Source: Rhytidiadelphus loreus
Lineage: Eukaryota; Streptophyta; Bryopsida; Hypnales; Hylocomiaceae
Direction: 5' to 3'
DNA length: 64,000 bases
NCBI GenBank assembly: GCA_947034895.1
Contig: OX344765.1
Coordinates: 20,093,001-20,157,000 of the forward strand
In this document: positions 1 through 11,382 of the stretch, piece by piece
How the letters are laid out: every line of letters starts with the position of its first letter
How positions within the stretch are numbered: position 1 is the stretch's first letter
Program-made: the position numbers and the translations under genes
Notes under the pieces: generated by a model
Told to the model about the DNA's origin: nothing
What the model saw: the letters and a program-made list of their open reading frames with translations, nothing else
The model's database searches: none

Positions 1-1
1 G

Positions 2-904
2 GTTCACATTACTTGCACACTGTTCAAGCTGAGCCATGGCGCAAGTCTCCTGATTTGCAGTGAATTTTTTGCAGTTGGGAGGAGTACTGTTTCCAAGATT
101 CTTCGACAGGTTGTTCATGCAATCAACATTGCTCTCCGAGGAGAAATACGATGGCCGTCACGAGATGCTTGCGAAGAAATAGTGAATGACTTCCAAGATT
201 TGTGTGGGCTACCTGGTGTGCTTGGCGCTATTGACGGTACGTACTTCACCATTGGCAAACCGCGAATCGGAGCTGCTGATTACTATTACTTCAAATCTAG
301 TGCGTATGCTGTCAATTGTCAAGCAGTTGTGGACAGTTCGAAACGATTCCTAGATTTGTATGTGGGCATGACCGGATCGACAAATGACTCCCGCATGCTC
401 CGTCGATCGTCTCTTTTCCACCGAGGACAACGAGGAACGCTTTGGGAGGGCACCGAAGACTTCAATGGCTTCTCGCCTTACTTACTAGGGGACGCAGGAT
501 ACCCACTACTTCCCTGGTTGATGGTGCCTCACCGACGTCTGGGACGCTTGACCATGGGCGAGCAACTTTTCAATCGCAAACTCAGTAAAGGGCGCGTTGT
601 TGTGGAAAATGCATTTGCATTTCTGAAACTCACTTTCCGCGAGCTACAACAAAGATCTGATTTACATGTGGCTTTTTTCCCTGACGTGGTCCTGTGCTGC
701 GCCCTACTACATAATGTTCTTCTGGATCCAACAAACGAAGCTATGGAGAGCCTACTACAAGTTATCCAGCAAGAAGTGCAACGTGATAATGCAAGAAATG
801 TGTCCACAGCAGAAGACGACAATACAGATACATGTTGCGTTGCTGAGGAGCATGTCGAGGGTTTGCAAAAGAGAAGGGAACTAGGAATGTACCTCAGCAT
901 GTAG
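2..904 (+). CDS. PIF/Harbinger transposase (DDE), N-terminus missing
   Basis: Cut-and-paste transposase of the DDE_Tnp_4/HARBI1 type, acting in the nucleus on element ends. The frame is open from base 2, so the gene begins upstream of the window. A helix-turn-helix-like stretch (VGRSTVSKIL) lies at about 80-115. The catalytic triad is visible: D in AIDGT (bases 233-235), D in LLGDAGYPLLPWLMVP (491-493) and E in VVVENAF (605-607). The family signatures GSTNDSRML and VENAFAFLK are intact and there is no internal stop. The frame ends with TAG directly followed by TGA. Its partner is the Myb-like gene on the opposite strand. The visible part seems complete from the HTH region to the C-terminus, so it could be active if the missing start is sound. 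Confidence 0.88.
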   Translation, partial: VHITCTLFKLSHGASLLICSEFFAVGRSTVSKILRQVVHAINIALRGEIRWPSRDACEEIVNDFQDLCGLPGVLGAIDGTYFTIGKPRIGAADYYYFKSSAYAVNCQAVVDSSKRFLDLYVGMTGSTNDSRMLRRSSLFHRGQRGTLWEGTEDFNGFSPYLLGDAGYPLLPWLMVPHRRLGRLTMGEQLFNRKLSKGRVVVENAFAFLKLTFRELQQRSDLHVAFFPDVVLCCALLHNVLLDPTNEAMESLLQVIQQEVQRDNARNVSTAEDDNTDTCCVAEEHVEGLQKRRELGMYLSM

Positions 905-1882
905 TGACCATTGGGTGTATGATTCAGCTTCCACAAAGGCCTTCTCCGTGCAGGTTAGTAGCCTTCAATGGTTTCCAATTGCATCGGCTCCTTGTTTTCT
1001 TGTACGACAATGTCGTGAAGATGGTACCAACCTGTGCCCCCAATTTTTCTTCCCTGCATCTGTTACAGTGTGCAGACAGCGTGCTAGCTGAAAATGACAC
1101 TGCTGCTTGTTCGTAGATTTCACACTGAATTGTACAGGGAGGGATCAGGTTGTTTACGGAGACGCTACCTTCTACGTGTTCAGCATTTCTTTGAACAACA
1201 AATGAGTAATGCAGTTTTCTTGTTCAATGACACGTACTTTTGTATGAGACGTACTCCTTTGCGCATTACAAGTTTTTATCAGGTGCCACGGTAGTACTAT
1301 AGTACCACAATGTATACGCTCAATGCTTGTAGTAACCAATACTTTCAGCAGTGAGTTCTGTTTACGGAATATAAACCTATGTTAATGTATGTGAATAATA
1401 AAATTGCTATTCCGCTATTGTGTGTGCGCAGTGGTATCACCGAAGAGTGCATACTTGCTTTCATAGCTTCCACTTCAGTTTAACTATTGCACGGTACTGT
1501 TGCGTATGCATTGAATTGTAATGTCATTATCAACAATCAGTGTCTCCTGTTGCTCCCACAGTGAGATGCAAAATTTTAGTTTCAGTTTCTCATGGTCATG
1601 TGATGTACATAGCAATAGCACAGCAAAGGCATGCACAATTTTCTCTGTACAAGCAAGGTCGTTTTTTGAGTTCTACGACTCCAGAGCGACACTTTATTGA
1701 AAAAACAGTTACAGCCGCATGAGAGGAAGGTAAAACAGAAGCAAGTAAAGTGAAGCTAGTATAACACAGAAGGAAGTGGACGTGCTACTTGCACATGTAA
1801 CAGAGCAGTACAACAAAAGAACTTTGAAAAGATGTCACTGCAAAGACATATTCTGTACACAAGCAAATCCCGAAGGCGCTCT
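905..1882. other. Intergenic spacer between the two Harbinger genes
   Basis: Between the convergent transposase and Myb-like genes. AATAAA at 1397-1402 could be the transposase poly(A) signal. Short open frames here show no recognisable domain. I see nothing else. Confidence 0.5.
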
Positions 1883-3214
1883 TCAAGAGGGTTGAACGCG
1901 GTCACTTGTGGGGATATCAGTGTCGGCGCGAACACTGGGTCCTGCGTGAGTGGAGCTGGGAGCAATTGTACTACTATCCACTGCAACTCCTCTTCGTCCC
2001 TGCAGCCCCACACTCAAAACAGAAGCAAGCTGCGAAAGGCAATTCACGACATCAGTTTGTTTTTCAATGGAGAGCTTCGCATTCTCATTTGCCTGCTGAG
2101 CGTTCTCATGGAGTCTTCTATCGCAATCAAGCTTGTACTGCATCTGCTCGGCGAACAAACGCAACTGGACATCAATTTTGGACCGCTCCAACTCCTGGCT
2201 TGCGTCAGCCATTTCTTTCATCTGTCCAGTCATAGCATCACCAGTGGCGCGGGTAGCCTCTGCTATGAGGGCATGGCCAGTAGCAGTCTTTCTTCGAACC
2301 CCGGTACTGCCAGTGCGGCGTCGGCTGCTTCCAACTGCCGTGTCCGAGGAACTTATGAGTTGCGGAGTGACGCCTGCTGGGATTTTGCCTTTTGTTGTTG
2401 TCGGTGCTCTTGTAGGAGAAGGCAACTGTGGTAAGCCAATCTCGAATGTGAGGTGAACACTGGCGACATCTTTGGAGGGTGAATGCGTGGATTCTGATAG
2501 GCAGTCTGCATCGGCGATGGCGACATCCACATCCATGCTTTCTTCATCCACATCGGCTGTGAATTCGTCCTCATCTCCATCGGCGGGGCCACTGCGAGAA
2601 GATGGGAAATTCCTATCACCAGCAGCAAGTAAGTCACGTGTGTGAGGAGGCAACACGGAGGGGCGGCTACCATACCAACCGTGGATGTGAGTGAAAACGT
2701 CTTCAGGAAAAGATCTGGGAAGGCCTTCGGATTTCTTCTTCGCTACAGTCATGCTCCAATAGGAAACCTCATTCATTCCGCTGCGTGCAAGGTAGTCGAC
2801 AATGCGTTTATACTCTGGAATCAATTGATTCCACTTGCTCTTGCAAGTAGGACCATCGCGGTGGCATGGAGACTATCCAGCTTGCATGACGTCGGAACTA
2901 ATACGTTGCCATTTCCCAGTGTCGGGAGTCATGAGATCACGACCATCGATGCTGTCAATCTCCTCCATGTGAAGAATGCGTTTGGCCTCGATGAGGGCAT
3001 GAATTTCAGTTGCACACCAATTCGGCCCTCTTTCTTTTCGTTTGCGCTTCAAAGCACCTCCTGCACTCACTGGCTCTACGACAGGCAACGGACGAGCAAT
3101 TCCCAGCAAAGTGTGCGACGGTCCAACGGCACTCTGTTGTAAGCTGATCGCATTCCCTGCCAGGCACAATTGTCGCCAACATTCAGATAGTGAAGAAGAA
3201 ATTGTTGTTTGCAC
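1883..3214 (-). CDS. Harbinger Myb/SANT-like DNA-binding partner, one in-frame TAG
   Basis: Second protein of the Harbinger element. In this family it binds the transposon ends and brings the transposase into the nucleus. The trihelix/SANT-like region begins at GPNWCATEIHALIE (about 2990-3035) and continues through SKWNQLIPEYKRIVDYL and YWSMTVAKKK to GWYGSRP and PPHTRDLL. An acidic stretch and a Gln/Glu-rich probable coiled coil (about 1950-2230) follow, and the frame ends in TGA at 1883-1885. Frame is kept throughout, but a single TAG at 2873-2875 falls inside the DNA-binding domain, between the QAG and SPCHRDG segments. It may be a nonsense mutation, a very short unrecognised intron, or a codon read through. 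The start is uncertain because upstream exons are likely. Confidence 0.72.
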
Positions 3215-3298
3215 GGGCTAGGCATGTCAAGGTACAATGCAACTGACAACCAGAAAACAAGAAGTGCTTGCACGAGAAAGTGGACGAATGCATCATAC

Positions 3299-3580
3299 CT
3301 GCATGACTAGCGCTGCCTCCGCCGGCTGGAGTCGATTTGCTGGGCTGTAGTTGAGATGTTGCATGCAATCATGTCATTTTTTTTAACATTCTTACGATTA
3401 CACAAGACATAACGAGTACTAAACAACAGTTGCTTCTGCATTGTGACATGCGTTGATAGGAGATCGACTAAAAAATTAAAGGACGAACAAAAAAGAAGAT
3501 TCATACAGCTCACGTCTTAGTCCTGCGGACTCTGTCGGCACAACCGGAGCAGCATTCCGCGACGTTGGTTGTTGCTCCAT
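3299..3580 (-). other. Possible 5' exons of the Myb-like gene
   Basis: On the minus strand, a short peptide starting MEQQPTSRNAAPVVPTESAG (about 3576-3513) is followed by a GTGAGC donor. A second Ser/Pro/Gly-rich segment (QLQPSKSTPAGGGSASHA, about 3353-3300) ends at CAG before GTATGA. Both have the low-complexity make-up common at the N-terminus of these proteins. The joining is inferred, with no transcript evidence. Confidence 0.3.
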
Positions 3581-4259
3581 ATTTTCTGGCCTACAAATGT
3601 CATTCACAATTGAACACGTGCATGAGCATCTCTGTGGACCAATTTCGACATTACCTACGTCAATTACAAGTGAGTAAGTACGCTTACTTATTGTCAGTGA
3701 ATGTAAAGAAACTGCTGGTCTGCTGGGCACAATTTTCTGCCGCACTGCCACTTGAAATTGCGGTAGTTGTAGTCCTTAATAAAATTCGTCTGTACCTCAA
3801 CGTAAGCGCTCTGCTCCTCTCTGCGTTCTCTTCCGATTTCAACGTCTCTAACGAAGCCGTCGAATGCTGCATGGAAGGCCTCATGCAAGCGTGCAATCAT
3901 GGCGACTAATTTTTGAATATTCTGCAGCCGTTCTAACTTAATCGCGCATTTCAGCTTCACTTACCAACCATCGCTCCTTGGAATCTGAGATCTACGTTTC
4001 GTGAAGATGGAGTTCTATTTTATTACTGTACATTTACAGCCGCTCTCAAAGTCCACGTCGCCGCCGCCATCTATAAGCACCGCAAATACTGCCTCCGCCC
4101 GAACCTGCCACGTCTGCTCCACGTTGGAATGGCAGCTAAGACCTTCCGCAAGTGTGAACACTCCTCTCTCCTCTGCCGTTATCAGAGCAGATAACTCCCC
4201 GACTAGCAGCGGGTGGGAAAACCCCTTAAGAGTATAACACTCAAATCACACACATATTT

Positions 4260-5290
4260 TTTACTACAAATAGTGAAACCAACTTGGACTTTCACTTGGG
4301 ATTTAGTATAAATGATATACATACCACCCATCAGTCTCAGATTTCCATTTGAAATATATTAAAGTAATTGAACTCCACAAATGAGTTCACGACATCACAA
4401 GATAATTTCAACTTGCACACTCACAAAGTTATTTCCCATTAGCTCCTTGATTCACATACACAACATTCCCAACCTCCAATTAGGACACTTTCTTCAACTG
4501 GAGAGATCAGACACACACTCAAATACAGACCATCGCATAACAACTATTTCCAAACAACTTTGTCATTCTAGCTTCCAATCAAGACTAGGTTTCAGATCAC
4601 TCACAACTCAAAACATACACACTTTGGAACCCATTTGGTTTATAATTCCACTTATATTAGTTGCCATGGTAAACAAATTATCACTATTACAACTTGTAGC
4701 TCTACTCGCAACTAATCATTCTACACAATTACCTTTGTAACTCACACTTTTCAAATTATGTCATCATCACACTTTTTTCAATTAGGACACAACATCTTTT
4801 CTATTCTACCAGCTTACTCAGACTGTGACATTTCCATCGAACTAGTTACCAAACATTCACACAACCAACTCTATCACAGTTGATCTCATCACTCACTACA
4901 TGCAAGAAAATGAAATACACAACCGACTAGGGGGTTGGGACTCGCACTAGGCTTCGCTCAACAATGGGTGACAATGAGATTGAAAATTACAACCTAATGG
5001 GAACCAAACATGTGGTTGCCACCAACTGGAAGGAGACACTCTAATTGCTCATAAACTATCAAATTGGAACTGCAAAGACCACCACCAACCGACTTGGAAC
5101 AACCCTAGCAAATCACAAGCCACCTAGCACTCCAACTAGGATTATCAACACTCCAACCAAGCAACATTCCTTCCAACTAGGTGAAGTAACATGTCCTTCA
5201 TTGAATCTTCTCCCAAAACATGCCCTCCAAATGGTTCTAAATTGGTCAAATAACGCCCCTAAACTACAAAATTAGAACACCAATTAGCTA
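4260..5290 (-). mobile_element. LTR relic related to the 40.8-42.9 kb LTR
   Basis: Read on the minus strand, this stretch repeats motifs such as CCTAGTTGGA, TCCAAGTCGG and CGAGTCCCAACC that also occur in the 5' LTR at 40760-42914 (compare 4930-4950 with 41322-41342). No coding frame survives. It looks like a diverged fragment of the same or a sister LTR family in opposite orientation; exact ends could not be set. Confidence 0.4.
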
Positions 5291-5600
5291 AACAATCCAA
5301 CAAAACTAAAGTAAACACATCAAAATGCACCCAAAAAAGTCCCAAAATTAAATCCAATTTGGATGTTACACAATGACATATGAATTATCATGGTACATGT
5401 TTACATAATTTTTTATGTCATTCTAACCCTCATTTAAGCCACTTTATACTAAATATTCTTGTTTCTTAATTTTTTATATGAATGAATTTATGCCAATATA
5501 CTTATATTTATTAGTGGTAACTATCATTTAAAAATTGGTAGGTAGCCTCCCCCTTACCTCCTTCCCCTTGTGGAAAATTGACAACAATAGATTAGATTAA

Positions 5601-6176
5601 TGCCTAAAGTCCCATTGTCCTTACAAGGGACAAAATGGATTTTGGGCAAGTTTCTATGATCTCAATTTTTACTGAAACTTTTTTAAACTTTTTCATCAGA
5701 TAAGTAAACTTATGAGCTTTCCGGGAATATAATTTTTATTCCAAACGGTGCTCCAAAGCAAAAGTTATGCCACAATAACCTCAAAATAGGGGAGACAGGG
5801 CAACAAAAAAATTTCACAAAAAATTGAAATAAAAATTTTAATATTTTTTTTCTTGTAGATTATATTTTCTTCAAAATGGTAAGCTTTGATTCATTCCATT
5901 TGTATTAGTGATGTGAAAGTTATGGAGTTTCTTGTTTTGTAGGCAATCATAGCAACTTCTTGGAAAAAAAAATTCTTCCACTTTGAATGCTCATATCTTT
6001 CAATCTACACGGTCAAACATCACAAAAAATTTATCAAATGATCTAAGACAAGTGTAGAACAAGATCCTACAGTTAGATTCTAAAAAATATTTAAGAAATT
6101 TATTTCATAGGTGAAAGTAGCAAAAGTGGTAGTTTTGAGTGGTTTTGGCAAAAAAATGGCCTTGGGACTTTAGGGG
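5601..6176. mobile_element. 576-bp MITE-like element with TTAA flanks
   Basis: TTAA is present on both sides (5597-5600 and 6177-6180). The termini share an inverted CCTAAAGTCCCA 12-mer after two variable bases. There is no coding capacity. Copies or pieces recur at 13802 onward, at about 17540-18468 and at about 21930-22830. A TTAA duplication is typical of piggyBac-type elements, but a TTA duplication (Harbinger/Tourist) cannot be excluded. Confidence 0.6.
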
Positions 6177-6180
6177 TTAA

Positions 6181-9100
6181 AGGGAAAAAAGACTATCCTT
6201 CCTTGCCGTTGGTTTGCAATGAAGAAGAAATTGGGAGTTGTCAATCCGTGATGATTGCAGCCATTGGGCAAAAACTAGGGTTACAAAAAAGTAGAATTGT
6301 TGGCCACCAAGAGAGAAAAAACTTGCACCCAATACTTCTTCTGAGCTTGTCATGTGTCAAAGTGGATTTGTGTTGTGCTTCGGGCATCAAAGTGTATCGT
6401 ATGGTGAGTTCCAACTAGCAGCACTTAAGAGTATGTTGTAGGAATATCATTGTTGTTTCAATGTGGTGTTTTGGTATTTGGTTTGGTTTGTTGTGCGGGA
6501 TCTTGAGGGACTTTAGGGTTTCATGTTGTCGGGGAGTCATGCTCCGTGCATTTGAACTTAGGGTTTTGTCCTCAACTATAAGTTTAATATGCTTGTATGT
6601 CGAGTTTAATTTGGTAAATTCCTAGTGAATTTGGATGCAACAATAGTACATTTGAATCCCTGTCGTGTCCTCTTTATGATTAAGGTATATCAAAGTGGAT
6701 GATCTTGGTGCATTGTAATGTATGTTTGTACTAGAATCTTAGTACTTTATATGCTTTAGGTTTGATTTGGGTTCTAAATGGTAGGATTAGAGTTGGGTTG
6801 CATTTGGATTTGTTTTGTCAATGGTATTGATATATTTGTGGTCATTGCCATTTTAGAAATGGCACCACCCTTGTTGTATGTCATGAAGGGAGAATCTTGT
6901 AAAGGGAGATAGTCCCAAATAGAAAGCACAAGGGACTCCCAAACACAACGATCCAACAATGTTGTACAAACAATTGTACGCAAGCAAATTCCTTTAACAA
7001 AAATAATTACTAAAAAAACACCAAAAAAAAGAGCTCTTGCACCATCCAAATAATTGAATCTTAGTGTGACCATTTCTATGGGCAACTCTAACATTCTTCT
7101 TGACTACTTGAAAAAAATTTAAGAATTTCTTGAAAAAAAATGCACTTCTAGTCTATGTTCTATTGAAAGAGGTGGAGCTCTTTCAAGACTCCATTTTTAA
7201 ATGGTATGTTGAATTATGGCATCCTTGGTGGGTATCATGAATAAATGCATGAAAGTTGATCTTGGATTGGATAAAGTAGAAACATCTCTAGTGGGGCACC
7301 ACATTCTCATCAGAATGCTCTACAACATTGGTTTCTACACATTCGTGGAATCTTGGGATATTGCTTCAAAAACAAAGGTGAAGACCACTTCTAGTGTGTG
7401 CATCAAAATGTGACCCCTGAGCAGATTGAAAAAGACGTTGAGAAGTATGTCGAGTACGGTACTCCATTTGTAAAAAAAAGAATAATTTTGACTTACAAAA
7501 ATTTCATTAAGAAGGCAACAACGTTTTGTAGATATAAGAGAAAACAACAACTTGGAAGTACCCTTCCCGGAACCTTCTTACTGATGCTACAATCTAGGCA
7601 CTATATACTCTATTCACACATACTTTCATGAGCAATTGGACAACTTGAATCAGATTGTACATGTTTGATTTTGTTGTTGTGGTTTAGGTGGTTTTCCACA
7701 CCAATTGATATTAATGGTGTTGGAAGTTTAGGTGACACTTTGGTGAGTTAATGGTTTGCTATCTAGCAATTGATGGTGTCTGTTTTCCAAGTATTTCATG
7801 GTGTTGGAAATTCAAGTGACACTTTGATTTCAGGATTGGTAGAGGTATTGATGGAAATGATTTTCCTCCAATGAGGCCATACCATGTGTACAAGGATTAT
7901 TTCTTGGCTTGCTTTCAAATACCTTTGTACATGATTTGTCACTATTTGTAATTAATCTCCAAAAATGATATTTCCAAAGGAAAGACATGGTTTGAATTTT
8001 TTTTGAAACTTTGGTTATAAAGTTGACATGATTGTCTTTGGACTACAACTTTCAAATCTACTACACTAGTTTTTTTTGTTTTTTTGTCAAAGATGCCTAG
8101 TTTAAAAGAAGAAATTATACAAAATGAATTTTTTGTTTATAAATATTTACCAAATATGTAAATGTGAATTTTTTTTGTGTGTAGATATATACGAGGTTCA
8201 TAATATCCCAAGTTTCACTTTTAGAGGACTTTCAATCATTTAATTACAAAATGTCAAAGTCTCAAAAAACTAAAATATGTCATTTTTGACTATATATCAT
8301 ACCTAGTAGTTGGGCCCCTAAAAGTCTACAAATAGATAATGGAATTTTTGGATTTATTTTTGTTTCTTTTGGAACAAAATAGGATTTTTTTTTTCAAAAA
8401 TAATTTCTTTGTATGCAAAAAGAGTAGATATTTCTATTTTTAAGCATATGCCAAATCACATTTTCCAAGTTTAATTAGTTAATTGGTAGGAAATTTCACC
8501 TCTAACCATTGGATAAAGTAGTCTAGTAGCCCGTACCTTGAAAACAAGTCATAGAATAATAAATCTTATGAAATGTACTAAAATATCATAATTTACAAAT
8601 AGAAATTGATTTTCAACAATGAAATAGAAATATGGTTAGGAAATATAATTTTCTCATGTTAAACGTCATTCATGTAATAAATCTACATTCCAACAATAAA
8701 AAATATATTTATTGAAATAAAATAATAGTAAAACAACAATTATAAACAATCTAAAGCAAGAAGCAAAAAGAAAGGATGAATCAATTTTGTTGGGATGACA
8801 TAGTCATCTTAAGAATCCAACAAGCCCATGAAGGTTTCTTGGTGAAAATTTTGGGGAGTATATAAAACCTTATCTGTTTTTTGTTATACATGATTTCATT
8901 TCATTTTTCCATCCATTTCACCCTTAACACTCTTTATAAATTAAGCCTAGTATAAAGTGAATTTGGAGCACCTCTTCTTGTCTTCTGGTTACAAGGCACT
9001 CTAAGCTTTGGCCACAATCCTTAGTTATTAGTATAAAGATCCCTTCACTTGTCCTTACTAATAGTGAAGGTGCAAATCGGTAGTACATGCAAAATTACTA

Positions 9101-9720
9101 AACTAAAAAGTACAAAGTTTTTTTGTTTGTGAAAATGTGTATAATTTAGTGAAGATTTCACTTTGCAATATTTAAATAAGGTCAGAAGTACTAAAACAAG
9201 TTAGGTTCTAAAAGCATTCTCGAACACGGAGGTACATATTGCATTCTTCAATGTTAGTACCAATAATGAACATGTCACGGTACAACTTAAATTTGAGTAA
9301 TTCCAACTTCAAAGTTCATAACTAATACCTCATAAATCCAAAAAAATATAAAACAACTCACAATAGATGCAACATCCAATTTTTTTTTTTCTTTCAAAGA
9401 AAAATTTGGTGAAAAATACTTCTAGGGGTCTAAAACTCCCCCAAATTGAAATCAACTTTATAGACCTCCTCACCTCACTGTTACTGTCACTTTGGTAAAT
9501 TGGAGTCACTGTATACAACATCCAAGTAGTATTTTTTTTTACCCTAATTCCTAAATTACATGCAGCCGACTTACTAATAATGTCCAGTAACAAATAATGT
9601 CCAACCGCCACAGTAAAAGCTGTTCAATCCAGTCAGACTAATTAGATATCACAACCCTAAATAATTAGAATCAAGCCTAAATAATTAGATTTTATAAGAC
9701 TACAAATTGCAGATGAATGC
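6181..9720. other. AT-rich non-coding stretch
   Basis: Long homopolymer runs and only short scattered open frames without recognisable domains. The frames near 7216-7631 look like possible remnants but match no family I can name. No RNA gene seen. Confidence 0.5.
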
Positions 9721-9779
9721 TTATTATGTTATGCCTCTTTTTTGTTCAACTGACCCAATAAAAAGATCAAGGCAAAGAT

Positions 9780-11382
9780 CCTGACGACATGTGGAGACCT
9801 TGATTTCTCCGTGAAATAACTGCCGATTTTCAAACTTTCGAAAATAGTGAGGACTGATCACCAAATGGGGAAAAGATTGAATATTTGAATAGGCCAACGA
9901 GCCAGCCAGCCCACTTCAACCGGGTATCACGAGTCCCCACTTTCAAAACGGTCTCGGAGTCTCCGTCAACGTCCCCCGCCCCTGCAAAAGCACTCAGCTA
10001 CTGTACGGGCTTTTGCATCATGATCCATCCGCACTACCCATATATCCCTTTCATCATCACATGAGTGCCCCGTAAGAAATTCCGAGTACAATTTAGTTTA
10101 CCAGCAAAAAAGTGGCTTCATCTTTCCAAAAATTCTAATGAAGTTTGCTTAATTTCACTGCAAACTAATTCAAATGTGTGTAGATCCTTAGAGAAATTTC
10201 ACCCGATATTGATGCAGAAAAATTGCTGGAGTTGCTGTCTGCAGACAGTGGGCTGAGTCACATGGAGGAAGAGGGTGCATGTCCGTCCAGAGCTTCTTGG
10301 AGGAGTCGATCTGTGGTTCAGGATCATGTGCCGTCTGGCGTTGCCCAGATTAGCAGTAGCGTTCTGCATTCTGCATCATGATGATCTCTACCTTAGCTTG
10401 AGCAGTTGCAAAGCAATCAGTCAGTGATGGAAAATTGGTGTACTGTAGGCAGTGATGGCGTGATGGTAGATGAGAACCGGTAATAGCCACAGTCCGGCAC
10501 GGAATTCTATGCAGGTGAGCAGTGAAGCTCATAGGTGTAGCTTGCCGACCCCACGCCATGCTCTGATTGCTGCCACTTTTCTTCTTTTTCTTTTTTTCCT
10601 CTGTCTGCCATTGATGACAAGTTAGTAAGCTTACAGCCAGCCCGCACAAGAACACCGGCCTCGCTTTGAATCAGTCCGCTTCTGCGTCATCTACCATTTC
10701 GTTTCTGCAGGTAGTAATTCATGTCTGTTGCAAAATTTCAGGAGAACAAAATTTCAGCTCTCTTCAGGCCCTCTCTTGTTTGCTGTATGTTGTAATGTCG
10801 TGGTCAGGCACTAGTTGGTTGGTGGGATGAGTAAGCTTTCGTGCCCCTCTTACTAGTGGAGATTCCGACTCAGATGGGTGAGATTTCTTTGTTGCTGAGT
10901 TCTGTAGTTTGTTGCTGGAGAGTTTGACATTGCGAGTCAGGGGTTCGGGTGACGGAGAGGAGGTTGTGGTTGGAGAGGGGATTCGATCTTGGGCTGGGGA
11001 GAGAAGCGTTAGGCGGCACGTACTGTTGTGTGACGCCATTTCTTTGTCATTTATGAAGCACAGATTTGGTGGTTAGTTCCTGGAGTAATCGGTTCTTGGT
11101 TGAAGCCCTTGCTCTGCGGTGAGTGAGCTCTCTACTTGTACGTTTGTCGATTCTCGTTTCCTGAGTGTTCTTGGATCTGTAATTTGCGTTTGTGTTCATT
11201 GCGTTAGGAGCTTCCATATGTGAAGTTTTGATGGGTGGTTTTGTGGTGGTTTAGTCAATAGCTGAAGAGGATGACGAATCGCTGAGAAACAGTGGTTTGA
11301 TCGGGATTCTGGCAACGAGTCACTCTGTGCCGGAGGACAGGGTGTGAGCAAATTAAGAGGTGTGTGAGTTTCATCCGCCACT
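9780..11382 (+). promoter_or_regulatory. Upstream and leader region of the lipid-transfer-like gene
   Basis: Base composition becomes more balanced here than in the flanks, as expected for promoter and 5' UTR. A TATA-like CATATATCC lies at about 10038. GTGAGTGAGC at about 11118 and a pyrimidine-poor TTAG at about 11209 could bound a 5'-UTR intron, but this is weak. No protein domain is recognisable in the short frames. Confidence 0.35.

Larger units (their letters stand above)
1..4225. mobile_element. PIF/Harbinger DNA transposon, left end outside window
   Basis: A transposase on the plus strand (to 904) and a Myb/SANT-like gene on the minus strand (3214-1883) lie tail to tail, the standard two-gene layout of PIF/Harbinger elements. 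Base composition drops sharply to AT-rich at about 4226. The last bases before that step, read on the minus strand, are GGGGTTTTCCCACCCGC, followed outside by TTA. That fits a Harbinger terminal inverted repeat with a TTA target site, but the left terminus is outside the window, so the right boundary is an inference. Confidence 0.6.

Noticed and set aside
529..936. Minus-strand frame opposite the Harbinger transposase
   Set aside because: Shadow of a gene with clear catalytic motifs on the plus strand.
7216..7631. Possible small genes at 7216-7413 and 7398-7631
   Set aside because: Overlapping short frames without domains, codon bias or splice context in AT-rich DNA.
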